This document shows positions 1 to 8,488 of a stretch of 38,951 nucleotides of DNA, in pieces. Origin of the DNA: Bacteroidota bacterium (GTDB taxonomy: Bacteria > Bacteroidota > Bacteroidia > Bacteroidales > Rikenellaceae); the NCBI GenBank assembly GCA_023413645.1, contig JAEZPN010000102.1, positions 1 through 38,951 of the forward strand. Direction: 5' to 3'. The translations under genes and the position numbers were made by a program. The stretch's first letter is position 1; every line of letters begins with the position of its first letter. The notes under the pieces were generated by a model. The model saw nothing but the letters and a program-made list of their open reading frames with translations, did no database searches and was not told the origin of the DNA.

Positions 1-15
1 CAAACTCTCCATTGT
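1..15 (-). rRNA. 16S rRNA, 5' end only (partial)
   Basis: Read on the minus strand, the first bases give ACAATGGAGAGTTTG, the start of bacterial 16S rRNA (the AGAGTTTG of the universal forward primer site). By alignment to E. coli numbering the mature 5' end would be near position 15. The rest of the operon lies to the left of the window. Two promoters and a boxA-like element upstream in the same direction support this reading. Only 15 bases are visible, so the call rests on the motif plus context. Confidence 0.85.
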
Positions 16-107
16 AAAAAATAAATTGTTTATCGTTAGCTCAAATCTCAAAGGTATTGTTTGAAATTATCTCATAGGATAGATTAAACTTTAGCTGCTC
101 AATTTCT

Positions 108-116
108 TCAAAGAAC
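108..116 (-). promoter_or_regulatory. boxA-like antitermination element
   Basis: Minus strand reads GTTCTTTGA about 95 nt before the 16S 5' end. A similar motif is found in rRNA leaders of this phylum, where it may serve NusB/NusE-type antitermination. Assigned by position and motif only. Confidence 0.45.
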
Positions 117-178
117 TATATTCTATTGCTAGAACTTCCATTTTCCTTAACCACCTTTTTTAAGGCGGAAAAGCGGTG

Positions 179-210
179 CAAAGATAAACCATATTTTTGA
201 ATCCACCAAA
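179..210 (-). promoter_or_regulatory. rRNA promoter P2
   Basis: Minus strand: -33 TTTG (positions 210-207), 20 bp, -7 TATCTTTG (186-179). This fits the sigma-ABfr consensus of Bacteroidetes (TTTG, 19-21 bp, TAnnTTTG). It lies about 165 bp before the 16S start. Confidence 0.75.
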
Positions 211-291
211 TTTTTGGCAAACTTTTTTCAAAAATATTTCTAAGAACCTTTTTGTACTATCAGGCATCGCGTTGATTTCTGATTGCGGGTG

Positions 292-322
292 CAAAGGTAG
301 CGCTTTATTTTTATTCTCCAAA
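292..322 (-). promoter_or_regulatory. rRNA promoter P1
   Basis: Minus strand: TTTG (322-319), 19 bp, TACCTTTG (299-292). Second, distal promoter in tandem with P2, an arrangement typical of growth-rate-regulated rRNA operons. Confidence 0.72.
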
Positions 323-436
323 TATTTTATTAAAATTTTTTCAAAATTATTTACATTTTTCAAAAACTACCTTTTATACCTATATTATATATATAAAGGG
401 CAATATACCACTCGCCATACACAGGCGCTACGCGAC

Positions 437-472
437 AAAAAAAGAGGTCGCGCTCCTTAAGCACGACCTCTT
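437..472 (-). terminator. Rho-independent terminator of the porin/Gate-protein operon
   Basis: On the minus strand AGAGGTCG pairs with CGACCTCT around a 13-nt loop and is followed by seven T. It begins about 20 nt after the stop codon of the gene ending at 493. Confidence 0.8.
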
Positions 473-492
473 CTACTGTTTGAAGAAGTTGA

Positions 493-2109
493 TTACTCCT
501 CAGCCGCAGGCTCAACAGGCTCTGCAGACTCAGCAACGGGCTCAGACTCCTCGCCAACTGCCAACTTATAAGGGATAAGGTTATCGAGTTCAAGGCGCTC
601 TGCCTCATCAAGCTCAGAAATTGGCTTACCAAACTTGTGAACAGAGACCGTATCGCGATACATCTCGAAGCCAGCAGCAACCTCCTTCAACAAGCTCTCG
701 CGGCTTGCAGCAGAAACCTCAGCATTCTCGATATACTTAATTGCGTCGATCTTCTCGCCATTAACGAGCTCTACATTCTGCTCATCCTCGAGGAGAGTTG
801 CAGCGATAACGCGTGCGAGTGAACCATCCTCCTCAGGAGTATCGCCAGCCTCGTCAGTAAATACGCGATCTCCAACTTTAACCTGATTCTCGCCAACCCA
901 CTCGATAGTGATTGTGTTAGAACTCAACTTTGGCGCGCTACCCTCGTGTGCAGTAGGCTCGCCACCGAAGATGAATACAAAGAGAACGAATGTCCAGTGA
1001 GCAACGATACCTGCAACAAGACCACCAACAGTGTGAGCGAGGATAGCCTTAGAGGTAAGCTTACGGTAGCCAAGAGAATCGAGCATAGCAGTGTGAGTGC
1101 TCAAGTAACCACTCCAGCACATACCGATAGCGGTAAATACTGCGATAGCGTTACCATCAGCCCAACCTTTCTCAACGAAACCAGGAACAAGACCCAAAGC
1201 AGCACCTACAGCACCCAAAGATGTGATGGGGAATGCCATAAGCTCGGGGCTCTTGAAACCAAAGAGCCACTCGAAGATGATGTTGATATGACCAAAGAGC
1301 CAAGGCAAGAACTCAACACCCTCGTATGCAGCACCTGTGTACTCGCCATCTGTGCTACCGAATGTAAGAATCATAACGAGAGTTGAGATGATCAACACGC
1401 CAGGGATGATTGAGAGACCTACGTCAACACCTGTCTTACCGCCATCGAGCAATGAGTTCAATACGCGAGTGAAGAATGATGTCTCCTTAACTGTCTCGCT
1501 CTCCTTAGCATCATCCTCTGTAAGCACAGCAGCCATCTCCTCCTTATACTGAGGATAAGCCTTGATAACGAAGCGCTGCATGAGGCGAGTAGAGATGATA
1601 CAACCAACGAAGGCACCGAACAAACCGATAAATGGTTCGATGTAGAAACCGTTACTTACCATGAAGACGATAACCAACAAACCCATACCGAAGGCAGTAC
1701 CGAAGTTTGTGAGCGAGATAAGCTGATACTTTTTGAAGTAAGTGCTAAAGCGCTTATCCTTAGCCAACGAGATGATTGCGGGGTTGTCCGAAAGGAATGT
1801 CATAACCGCACCGAGTGACGCAACACCTGGGAGGTTAAACAATGGTTTCATCAAGGGGCGCAAGATACGCTCCAAGAGGTTAACAACGCCGAACTCAACG
1901 AAGATACGACCCAAGGCACCTGTGATAACGCAGATGGCCATAAGGTAGAATACGGTGTTGAGCAACAAGTCATGCGCCGTCTTCATGATGGTATTAAGCA
2001 TATTGGGGAGACCCATCACGCTACCGATACCACCAAAGATGGCAACAACGATAATAAGGCAAAAAATACCAGCAAGGTACTTTTTGAAGCCCTTCTCTTT
2101 ATTCTCCAT
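493..2109 (-). CDS. Gate-domain (nucleoside-recognition-like) inner-membrane protein with acidic C-terminal tail
   Basis: 538 residues. A first transmembrane helix lies at about 11-35, and several more follow up to about 390, with the conserved stretch FLSDNPAIISLAKDKRFS near 105-125 and the GFKSPELMAFPITSLGA stretch near 285. These resemble the Gate (spore-maturation/nucleoside-recognition, YjiH-like) membrane family; the substrate is unknown. After the last helix there is a soluble domain of about 150 residues ending in a Glu/Pro/Ala-rich acidic tail, which is more than the membrane domain needs. The gene starts 28 bp after the porin stop codon and has no promoter of its own that I can see, so it is probably cotranscribed with the porin. 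Family confident, function unknown. Confidence 0.75.
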   Translation of the reverse strand: MENKEKGFKKYLAGIFCLIIVVAIFGGIGSVMGLPNMLNTIMKTAHDLLLNTVFYLMAICVITGALGRIFVEFGVVNLLERILRPLMKPLFNLPGVASLGAVMTFLSDNPAIISLAKDKRFSTYFKKYQLISLTNFGTAFGMGLLVIVFMVSNGFYIEPFIGLFGAFVGCIISTRLMQRFVIKAYPQYKEEMAAVLTEDDAKESETVKETSFFTRVLNSLLDGGKTGVDVGLSIIPGVLIISTLVMILTFGSTDGEYTGAAYEGVEFLPWLFGHINIIFEWLFGFKSPELMAFPITSLGAVGAALGLVPGFVEKGWADGNAIAVFTAIGMCWSGYLSTHTAMLDSLGYRKLTSKAILAHTVGGLVAGIVAHWTFVLFVFIFGGEPTAHEGSAPKLSSNTITIEWVGENQVKVGDRVFTDEAGDTPEEDGSLARVIAATLLEDEQNVELVNGEKIDAIKYIENAEVSAASRESLLKEVAAGFEMYRDTVSVHKFGKPISELDEAERLELDNLIPYKLAVGEESEPVAESAEPVEPAAEE

Positions 2110-2137
2110 ATTACTTATTTAGGTTTTAGATTAAACT

Positions 2138-3220
2138 CTAGTTGTTAGACACCTTGTTGATGAACTTCTTTGCAGCCGACATAATGTCGATACGCCATGT
2201 GAGACCCACGGTGAAGTATGAACCATCGCCCAAAGCGGTGCCTACGGGGTTAGTGTTTGTACCGATGTTGTATGCATATGCTGCGTGGAGGCGTACATCG
2301 CGGTTGCCCTGACCACCCAAAGGATAGTACTCAACACCTGCGCCAAGACGAGTAACCTCAGTGCCAGGGATAAGACCTGAAGCAGAGATTGAGCTCTCGC
2401 CAATCTTGTCGTAAGTAACCTTACCGAATACGTTTACACGGTCAGCAATAAGGTATGAGAACTCACCCATGATTGAGAAGTTATCGAAAAGGAGATCCTT
2501 AACCTTAGGGCCACGATTCATAAGGTCAATCTGCAACTTTGCATCGCCAAATGTGAACTGGTTGCCAAGAGCGATGTACTTGTCGTACTTACCAGGCGCA
2601 TACTGCATGAAGTTGAGTGAGTAGAGCGCAGTGTAGCAACCATGCGAGCCACTCCAATAGAGGTTGTAAGCGTAGTAGTCAACCGATGTCGATGCAGTGT
2701 CGTATGGGCTCTGGCACGCCTGGAAGAGGATAGTGTCGTTACCCTCGTTTGTTGTGTAAGCCACGCTCGCACCAATCTGGTAGCAGTTTACGTTGTTCCA
2801 GAACTCCGAGCAGAAATATAGATCCATGGGGGCGCGATCGTACTCCCAACCACCAATCATAAGCACCTGCTTACCTGCCGAGATTGACAAATTCGGAATG
2901 GGCTTGTAGGTAAGAGTCAACCAGTCGGTGTTCTGTGCGAACTCACTCAACGAGTTAGCGCGGTTGAAACGCTGACGCCATGAGTAGCTGAACTTTGAGG
3001 TGATCTGACCATCCATGCGCAAGTTGAAGTAGCGCACCTTGAAGCCCGAACCAGCGATGTCGTGGTTGCCATCTACAGCCTGGTTAAGATAGTCGAAACG
3101 TGCCTCGATGCCGAGCTTGAAGATCTCATTATCCTCAACAGCACCATCCTGTGCCTGAAGTGCACTGAAGCTAAAGAGTGCTACAGCCAAACAAACAAAC
3201 TTAGTAAAGGTTTTCTTCAT
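2138..3220 (-). CDS. Outer-membrane porin (phosphate-selective porin O/P-like)
   Basis: 360 residues with a signal peptide ending near ALQAQ (residue 23). The body consists of alternating beta-strand-like segments. It contains the pattern SYSWRQRFNRAN...TDWLTLTYKP, then ISAGKQVLMIGGWEYDRAP, characteristic of OprO/OprP-type porins of Bacteroidetes, and ends in a barrel-like strand region. Such porins form trimeric channels for anions or small solutes; the substrate cannot be read from sequence. It is first in a two-gene operon, with its own promoter at 3263-3292, and the downstream membrane protein suggests a matched outer/inner-membrane uptake pair (inference). Confidence 0.8.
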   Translation of the reverse strand: MKKTFTKFVCLAVALFSFSALQAQDGAVEDNEIFKLGIEARFDYLNQAVDGNHDIAGSGFKVRYFNLRMDGQITSKFSYSWRQRFNRANSLSEFAQNTDWLTLTYKPIPNLSISAGKQVLMIGGWEYDRAPMDLYFCSEFWNNVNCYQIGASVAYTTNEGNDTILFQACQSPYDTASTSVDYYAYNLYWSGSHGCYTALYSLNFMQYAPGKYDKYIALGNQFTFGDAKLQIDLMNRGPKVKDLLFDNFSIMGEFSYLIADRVNVFGKVTYDKIGESSISASGLIPGTEVTRLGAGVEYYPLGGQGNRDVRLHAAYAYNIGTNTNPVGTALGDGSYFTVGLTWRIDIMSAAKKFINKVSNN

Positions 3221-3262
3221 ATTATTAAGTGTTAAATTCTTTTATCGAACAGTATCACCTGG

Positions 3263-3292
3263 CAAAGGTATAAAAAAAATGCTTACATCAAA
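3263..3292 (-). promoter_or_regulatory. Promoter of the porin operon
   Basis: Minus strand TTTG (3292-3289), 18 bp, TACCTTTG (3270-3263). The -7 box is 43 bp before the porin start codon. Confidence 0.7.
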
Positions 3293-3531
3293 GATGTAAA
3301 GGGACAAACCATACGATTTTTACACTAATTTCTAAGCAGAAGGAGCAATGCAGCCCTCTACGCAAAAATGCGGAACGCACTCGAAACCGACATCATCAAG
3401 GTATATGCTATCGGGAGCATCGGTCGTACAAAATTGCCGGAAAATAGGAAATGGAGAATTAGAAAAATGCCCGTAGAAGTGTGTAGACACGGGGTCGGTG
3501 CATTTTTGGTACAGAATGGTCATATCACACC

Positions 3532-3560
3532 ATTGTTACCGCTGTAACAAAGGTAACAAT
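3532..3560. repeat. Inverted repeat, possible operator
   Basis: ATTGTTACC and GGTAACAAT form perfect 9-bp arms around 11 bp. A second overlapping near-palindrome (TGTTAC, then TGTAACA) lies inside. It ends 34 bp before the -33 box of the regulator gene and between two divergent promoters. The rest of the 3221-3647 gap shows no gene. Confidence 0.45.
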
Positions 3561-3594
3561 ACGATAATACATCAATAATTTTATCACACCCAAT

Positions 3595-3625
3595 TTTGCA
3601 GAAAACTTTTATAAGACTATCTTTG
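3595..3625 (+). promoter_or_regulatory. Promoter of the TPR/HTH regulator gene
   Basis: TTTG (3595-3598), 19 bp, TATCTTTG (3618-3625), 22 bp before the start codon. Confidence 0.78.
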
Positions 3626-3647
3626 TATTATAAACAAGGATCTTAGC

Positions 3648-5297
3648 ATGAAACGACTTATTACAATACTACTTCTTACTCTTAGTCTGACAGCGTGCAA
3701 CCGCCATTCGGAGCATTGGGAGACATTGACATCTATGGAGACCATTATAGAGGAGCGTCCCGATAGTGTGCTTAATGTTTTGCAGGCTATTGATACCGAT
3801 GAATTGATTGGCGATGAGGAGCGAGCGAAGCACGCCCTATTGCTGTCAATGGCAATGGATAAGAACTATATTGACCGAACTGACTTTGAGGTTTTGCAGC
3901 CCGCCATTGACTATTATGAGGATAATGGCTCGGCGACGGACAAGTTGAGAACACGCTTTTATCAAGGAAGAATATATCAGAACGCAGGCAATGATGCTGC
4001 AGCGTTAGAGTTTTTTGTAAAAGCAATTTCTGAAGGTTCCGAATCAGATGATATATTGACTAAGGCTCGAATATATTTTAATCGAGGCTCAATCTATTAT
4101 TCGTTATATGAGTGGGACAGCTTTATTGAAACACATAAAACGGCTGCATCATACTTCAAACAGGCTGGAAGGCATCATAGTTATGTTAATTGCTTAATCC
4201 TTATAGTTAACGGATATACCTTAACAAATGAGTATGAAAATGCTTTGCCCTATATTGATGAGTGTAAGCAACTAAGGGAGATTATGAGTTTTCCTTTGTT
4301 ACTTGGTTTCTACTCATCTTATATAACATATCTCGAAGATTGTGGCACCGATGCAGAACTTAAAGATGCCGTGGATGAGTACCTTAATACTATTCCTGCT
4401 GAGAGTGTAGATTGGCTTACACTAGCCAATGCGTATATTAGATTAGGTCAATATGAAGAGGCACTACAAGCAATCGAGCGGTACAAATACAGCGCAAATA
4501 CATCTGAGGAGAAAAAGTACAAGGCCTTAAAATCTGAGATTTATGAGAGATTAGGAAGATACGAAGAGTCCTTGAGAGCATATAACGAGTATATGATCGT
4601 ATCCGATAGCACCACTTGGGCTATAATGCAACAAGATACCAAATTTGTCGAGGAACGCCATAACCTGGAGATGGCAAAAGCAAAGGAGACTGAGGCGAAG
4701 AATAAGCGTACAATTGCTATTATGGCGTGCGTTATTGCTTTGATTGGCTCACTCTTGGTGATTATGATTATCCGCCGACGACTACAAATCACCCGCGCAA
4801 AGAACAGGGAGTTGGAGGTTGAGAAGCAGAGGTATGAGCAGCTCTATGCCGATGCCATTGCCGAGCGTGATGCACTGACAAAGATGGTCGAGGACTCAAA
4901 CGTTAGGGATGAAGCAAAGGCCGTTATCAAAGCGAGACTCGATGTGCTGAATAAGGTTATCATTTCGCAGATTACGGGCACTACATCTGCCAACAAAAAG
5001 GCCTATGAGGAGTTAGAATCATTGCTGGCCGACAAAGAGAGCTTTATCGAGTCGACACGCCTCACCATTGAGGGCAACAATCCCGAGTTTATCTCTGCTC
5101 TCAAGCAGCGTGGCTTGACCGACGAGGAGATAAACATCTGCTGTTTGTATGCAATCGGCCTAAAGGGCAAGGATATCAAAGCATACACAAGCCAGCCACG
5201 CCACTATCACCATAGTGCAGATATCAGACACAAGCTCGGCTTGACCGAGAGTGATACAAATCTTTCGATTTTCCTCAGAGATATGCTCGAAAAATAG
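3648..5297 (+). CDS. Membrane-spanning TPR regulator with C-terminal LuxR-type HTH
   Basis: 549 residues. The N-terminus is a lipoprotein-type signal with lipobox LTAC (Cys17). Residues about 30-340 are helical and TPR-like (repeats such as GQYEEALQAIERYKY and GRYEESLRAYNEYM). One transmembrane helix at about 355-379 is followed by the positive residues RRRL. A coiled coil spans about 385-430. A LuxR/GerE-like HTH lies at about 486-541 (LTDEEINICCLYAIGLKGKDI, then IRHKLGL). The layout implies an extracytoplasmic TPR sensor and a cytoplasmic DNA-binding end in one chain. The downstream operon is the likely target (inference from position). Lipobox and internal helix together are odd: either the N-terminus is lipid-anchored in the inner membrane or the signal is uncleaved. 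Confidence 0.75.
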   Translation: MKRLITILLLTLSLTACNRHSEHWETLTSMETIIEERPDSVLNVLQAIDTDELIGDEERAKHALLLSMAMDKNYIDRTDFEVLQPAIDYYEDNGSATDKLRTRFYQGRIYQNAGNDAAALEFFVKAISEGSESDDILTKARIYFNRGSIYYSLYEWDSFIETHKTAASYFKQAGRHHSYVNCLILIVNGYTLTNEYENALPYIDECKQLREIMSFPLLLGFYSSYITYLEDCGTDAELKDAVDEYLNTIPAESVDWLTLANAYIRLGQYEEALQAIERYKYSANTSEEKKYKALKSEIYERLGRYEESLRAYNEYMIVSDSTTWAIMQQDTKFVEERHNLEMAKAKETEAKNKRTIAIMACVIALIGSLLVIMIIRRRLQITRAKNRELEVEKQRYEQLYADAIAERDALTKMVEDSNVRDEAKAVIKARLDVLNKVIISQITGTTSANKKAYEELESLLADKESFIESTRLTIEGNNPEFISALKQRGLTDEEINICCLYAIGLKGKDIKAYTSQPRHYHHSADIRHKLGLTESDTNLSIFLRDMLEK

Positions 5298-5356
5298 AAG
5301 TGTCAAACTTTTTAAGAGTGGTGTCAAACAAATATTTTCAGCCACTGCTGATTTAC

Positions 5357-5394
5357 AACGACTTACGAACTAAAATTCGTAGGTCGTTTTTTAT
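5357..5394 (+). terminator. Terminator of the TPR/HTH gene
   Basis: AACGACTTACGAA pairs with TTCGTAGGTCGTT (one G-T pair) around 6 nt, followed by a T-rich tract. Confidence 0.8.
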
Positions 5395-5422
5395 TGTGTA
5401 AAACTTTTTTCGGGTAATTTTG
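5393..5422 (+). promoter_or_regulatory. Probable promoter of the barrel/lipoprotein operon
   Basis: TAATTTTG at 5415-5422 fits the -7 consensus. The upstream box is only ATTG (5393-5396) at 18 bp, so it may depend on an activator. It overlaps the T-tract of the preceding terminator. Confidence 0.5.
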
Positions 5423-5460
5423 CGATAGAAACAAGGACAATAATCGCAAAATCTTTTGAT

Positions 5461-7791
5461 ATGAAACAGTTTTTATTAGTCGCACTATTTAGTATTTATT
5501 CTATGAGTACAGCTATTGCACAGAGCATTTCAGGGCGTGTGGTTAATGAAAATAACGAGCCTATGCCCTATGTTAGCGTAGTATTGCAGGCCGCTGTGGA
5601 CTCATCGTATATGGGCGGCGTAGCAACTAACGAGAATGGAGAGTTTACCCTCAATGCCGAAAATGGCGTTGAGTATCAGTTACAAGTGTCATACATTGGT
5701 TACAAGAGTGTGACGATGAATTGTCAAGTGGGTAATGTTGGAACAATCGTAATGAAGGTTGACGACACGATGATTGATGAGGTGAGCGTCGTAGCATCAC
5801 GCACCCAGCACGATGCGAGTGGTTACACCGTAAATCTTCGCTCGTCGGAGATTGCCAAAGGTAAGCAGACATCTGATGCCTTAGCCTTTCTCCCTGGCGT
5901 GACACTCAAGGATGGTAGCTACGAAATAAATGGTCTGCCCGTAAGTGAGATTTATATTGATGGCGTAAAGCTCGCATCATCCGATGAGTTGAAAACCATC
6001 CCTGCCGATATGATTGACAGGGTGAAAATAGACTATTTGGCTGGTAGCAACCAAAATGCAGCGATGACAGGTGGTATAATACATATCTCACTCCGCCAGC
6101 CTCCACAGGGTGGTTATTATGGTGCAGTGGTTGGTGGCTCATCGTATCACTTTACCAAAGGCTTTGAGGATGCCTATCTCAATGGAGTCATCTACTATCG
6201 TTATAAGAACCTAAGTGTTTATGACAACCTCTCAATGGGATATTATCAGCCAAAGGAGAGTGCTGAGCAGACAACTTGGAATATGGCGAATGGCGACCTA
6301 TCTATTATAGCACAGGAGAGCGATGGTGAGAGCTATAACATCGTTAATCGTCTGAGCCTTACGCAGCAAATCAACGATAGGCACTCAATAGGTGGTAGTT
6401 ACTATATTGCCACAAATAAGATTTGGAGCAGCAATATGTCTTTGAATAGTGCCGATGTTCTCCTCTCGCAGATAAACAACTACAACAATTATCTCCTCCA
6501 GGAGGGTACACTGAAATATAATGCCACACTCGGCAAGCGAGGTACTACTATGGAGGTTATAGGCGACTACTTCAATCGCCAAGCGGATAACCATACGGAC
6601 TATCTGCCAATAAGTGAGGGCGTGTCAACCGAGGCTGAGGATGAGACATCGTTGAATATGTACAAACTATCTATCGACTTTACCGACCCCATTAGCCAAA
6701 AGGCAGTGCTAAAGTATGGTGCATCTGTACAGTATATCACACAAGACTATGCTCCGACACATGCACAAACAGAAGTCGAAGACCGTTTTCAGACAAGCCT
6801 TATTCCTACACGCACAACGGGTCTAACGCCTTTGGCTTATGTCTCGGCTATGGGTCAGGTGTGGAAGATACGATATAACATAGGCGTTAACTTCCAGATA
6901 AATAATATTGGTTACGAGACATTGGATGATGGTGCTAAGGCGAAGAATATGCAGTGGGGCATTAACCCTATGCTTCAGATGATGATGCCACTCGATAATG
7001 AGGGTAAGCACGCCCTGATGGTTAACTACAAGCGTACGCTTGATGATATCCCTTATGCAGCTATCTCGTCCACCATACGCTGGAGCGACCCATATAACTA
7101 CACCGTAGGTAATCCCGATTTGAAGTCGCCTGTGGGTGATATGGTTATGGTTAGTGCATCGCTGTTCCGCAATATGTTGAATATTACTGGTATGTACGCC
7201 CACGAGAGTAATTCAATAAGCTGGGAGACTATTCAGAGTGCAACAGACCCTGAAGTATTCTACACAATGCCCGTCAACCTTGCATCAAACAATTTCTATG
7301 GTCTTGGTGTAGAGTTTAACTGGCAACCCGTTAAACCTTGGACAATGAAACTCTCAAGTCGTTTTACACTCCTCAAAGAGAATGCATCAATGGGTGGTGT
7401 ACACTACGACAGTCTACGATTCCGCCAATATTATACAATGAACAACACCTTTAGCTTTAACCGCGGTTGGGGTGGTATGTTGAATATGATGTTCGAGCCT
7501 AAATTTAAGTCATTCGACCGCATATACCACGCAGTATATGCTGTAAATGGCCAAATATACAAGAACTTGTGCAAGGATAAGTTGCAGATAACCTTATCAT
7601 TCACAGCTCTTGGCAATCGTCGTAAGATGGATAGATACGTTGGCGATATAATTATTACCGACCGCTACACACAACCAGTGCAGAATATAGGTTTGCAAAT
7701 CGTATGGCGATTCTCAGGCGGCAAGAGTGTCAATGTACACGCTGTTGAGAGTGGCTCACAGAGCTTCAGCGAAATTAGAGATAACAGATAA
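5461..7791 (+). CDS. TonB-receptor-like outer-membrane barrel with carboxypeptidase-regulatory N-domain
   Basis: 776 residues. Signal peptide of about 20 residues (ends AIAQS). Residues about 22-100 form the Ig-like carboxypeptidase-regulatory domain (ISGRVVNENNEPMPYVSVVLQ). Residues about 105-215 resemble a plug domain (SDALAFLPGVTLKDGSYEINGLP, IYIDGV, IHISLR). The remainder is a 22-strand-like beta-barrel of the outer-membrane beta-barrel family. It probably imports or exports a ligand across the outer membrane, but the substrate is unknown and no SusD partner follows. It is first in an operon with two lipoproteins (gaps of 23 and 20 bp) and is preceded by the membrane HTH regulator. Confidence 0.8.
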   Translation: MKQFLLVALFSIYSMSTAIAQSISGRVVNENNEPMPYVSVVLQAAVDSSYMGGVATNENGEFTLNAENGVEYQLQVSYIGYKSVTMNCQVGNVGTIVMKVDDTMIDEVSVVASRTQHDASGYTVNLRSSEIAKGKQTSDALAFLPGVTLKDGSYEINGLPVSEIYIDGVKLASSDELKTIPADMIDRVKIDYLAGSNQNAAMTGGIIHISLRQPPQGGYYGAVVGGSSYHFTKGFEDAYLNGVIYYRYKNLSVYDNLSMGYYQPKESAEQTTWNMANGDLSIIAQESDGESYNIVNRLSLTQQINDRHSIGGSYYIATNKIWSSNMSLNSADVLLSQINNYNNYLLQEGTLKYNATLGKRGTTMEVIGDYFNRQADNHTDYLPISEGVSTEAEDETSLNMYKLSIDFTDPISQKAVLKYGASVQYITQDYAPTHAQTEVEDRFQTSLIPTRTTGLTPLAYVSAMGQVWKIRYNIGVNFQINNIGYETLDDGAKAKNMQWGINPMLQMMMPLDNEGKHALMVNYKRTLDDIPYAAISSTIRWSDPYNYTVGNPDLKSPVGDMVMVSASLFRNMLNITGMYAHESNSISWETIQSATDPEVFYTMPVNLASNNFYGLGVEFNWQPVKPWTMKLSSRFTLLKENASMGGVHYDSLRFRQYYTMNNTFSFNRGWGGMLNMMFEPKFKSFDRIYHAVYAVNGQIYKNLCKDKLQITLSFTALGNRRKMDRYVGDIIITDRYTQPVQNIGLQIVWRFSGGKSVNVHAVESGSQSFSEIRDNR

Positions 7792-7814
7792 TAATTGTTA
7801 AATAGCAAACAACT

Positions 7815-8468
7815 ATGAAAAAACTTGTTTTTAGCCTTATGGCAATGGTCGCAGCGAGTGTAGTGACCTCGTGCGATAAATTAGTGGAGATTGGTGTTTT
7901 GCCTGAGCCAACAAAGTACTTCATTGAGATGAATATGACCTATGATGATTGGGGGCTTGACAACACATTTATTTCAACCTATAATGAGTGGTACTGGAAT
8001 GTAGTTAATGGAGATACTCTTGAGTTTAAGGTGAAAGAGAACTATGATGGAAAAGAGGAGCAAACTAATTTTACGCTTACAAGACATAATGTTCCGATTC
8101 CCTGTAACAATGAGGATGAAGTACATTATGTTTATATAGGTTTTGGCCTTAGCTTACAAGATATTCCTCTTCAGAAAGACACAAAATATTATTTCGGCGA
8201 TGTTGAGGGTGTTGATACAAGCGATGGCGTGGTTGCGTCTGGTCACATCTCAATGTGGGGTGACATGGAACTGCAGAAGTCTACTCTCGGTTGGATGAAG
8301 TTCACTCGACTTGAACTTACACACGATAATGACGAGGGCTATGCCGATGACTACGAAATAGACTTTGAGTTTGAATTTGAGGTCAAAGATCCCGAAACGG
8401 GCGAGGTAACACTCCAGGTTGAGAATGGTAAAGTCATTGCCAATCCGGGTCAGTGGGTAGTAAAATAA
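7815..8468 (+). CDS. Lipoprotein of unknown function
   Basis: 217 residues with signal peptide and lipobox VTSC (Cys20). The mature part is acidic and beta-rich, with no catalytic motif that I recognise; the C-terminal half has a strongly acidic strand region (FEFEFEVKDPETGEV). It lies 23 bp after the barrel gene and is probably a surface or periplasmic accessory of that protein. The first ~12 codons are almost identical to those of the next gene. Confidence 0.7.
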   Translation: MKKLVFSLMAMVAASVVTSCDKLVEIGVLPEPTKYFIEMNMTYDDWGLDNTFISTYNEWYWNVVNGDTLEFKVKENYDGKEEQTNFTLTRHNVPIPCNNEDEVHYVYIGFGLSLQDIPLQKDTKYYFGDVEGVDTSDGVVASGHISMWGDMELQKSTLGWMKFTRLELTHDNDEGYADDYEIDFEFEFEVKDPETGEVTLQVENGKVIANPGQWVVK

Positions 8469-8488
8469 TATATTAAACCGATATTGAT

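Larger units (their letters stand above)
16..291 (-). other. rRNA operon leader region
   Basis: AT-rich stretch without a credible protein gene, lying between the 16S 5' end and the distal promoter. It contains promoter P2, a boxA-like element and a small inverted repeat (CCTTAA at 145-150 with TTAAGG at 160-165). Its transcript would be the rRNA leader, removed during rRNA maturation. Confidence 0.7.

Noticed and set aside
3332..3523. 63-residue minus-strand frame between the porin and regulator
   Set aside because: No initiation context, odd composition, and it lies in a divergent promoter region.
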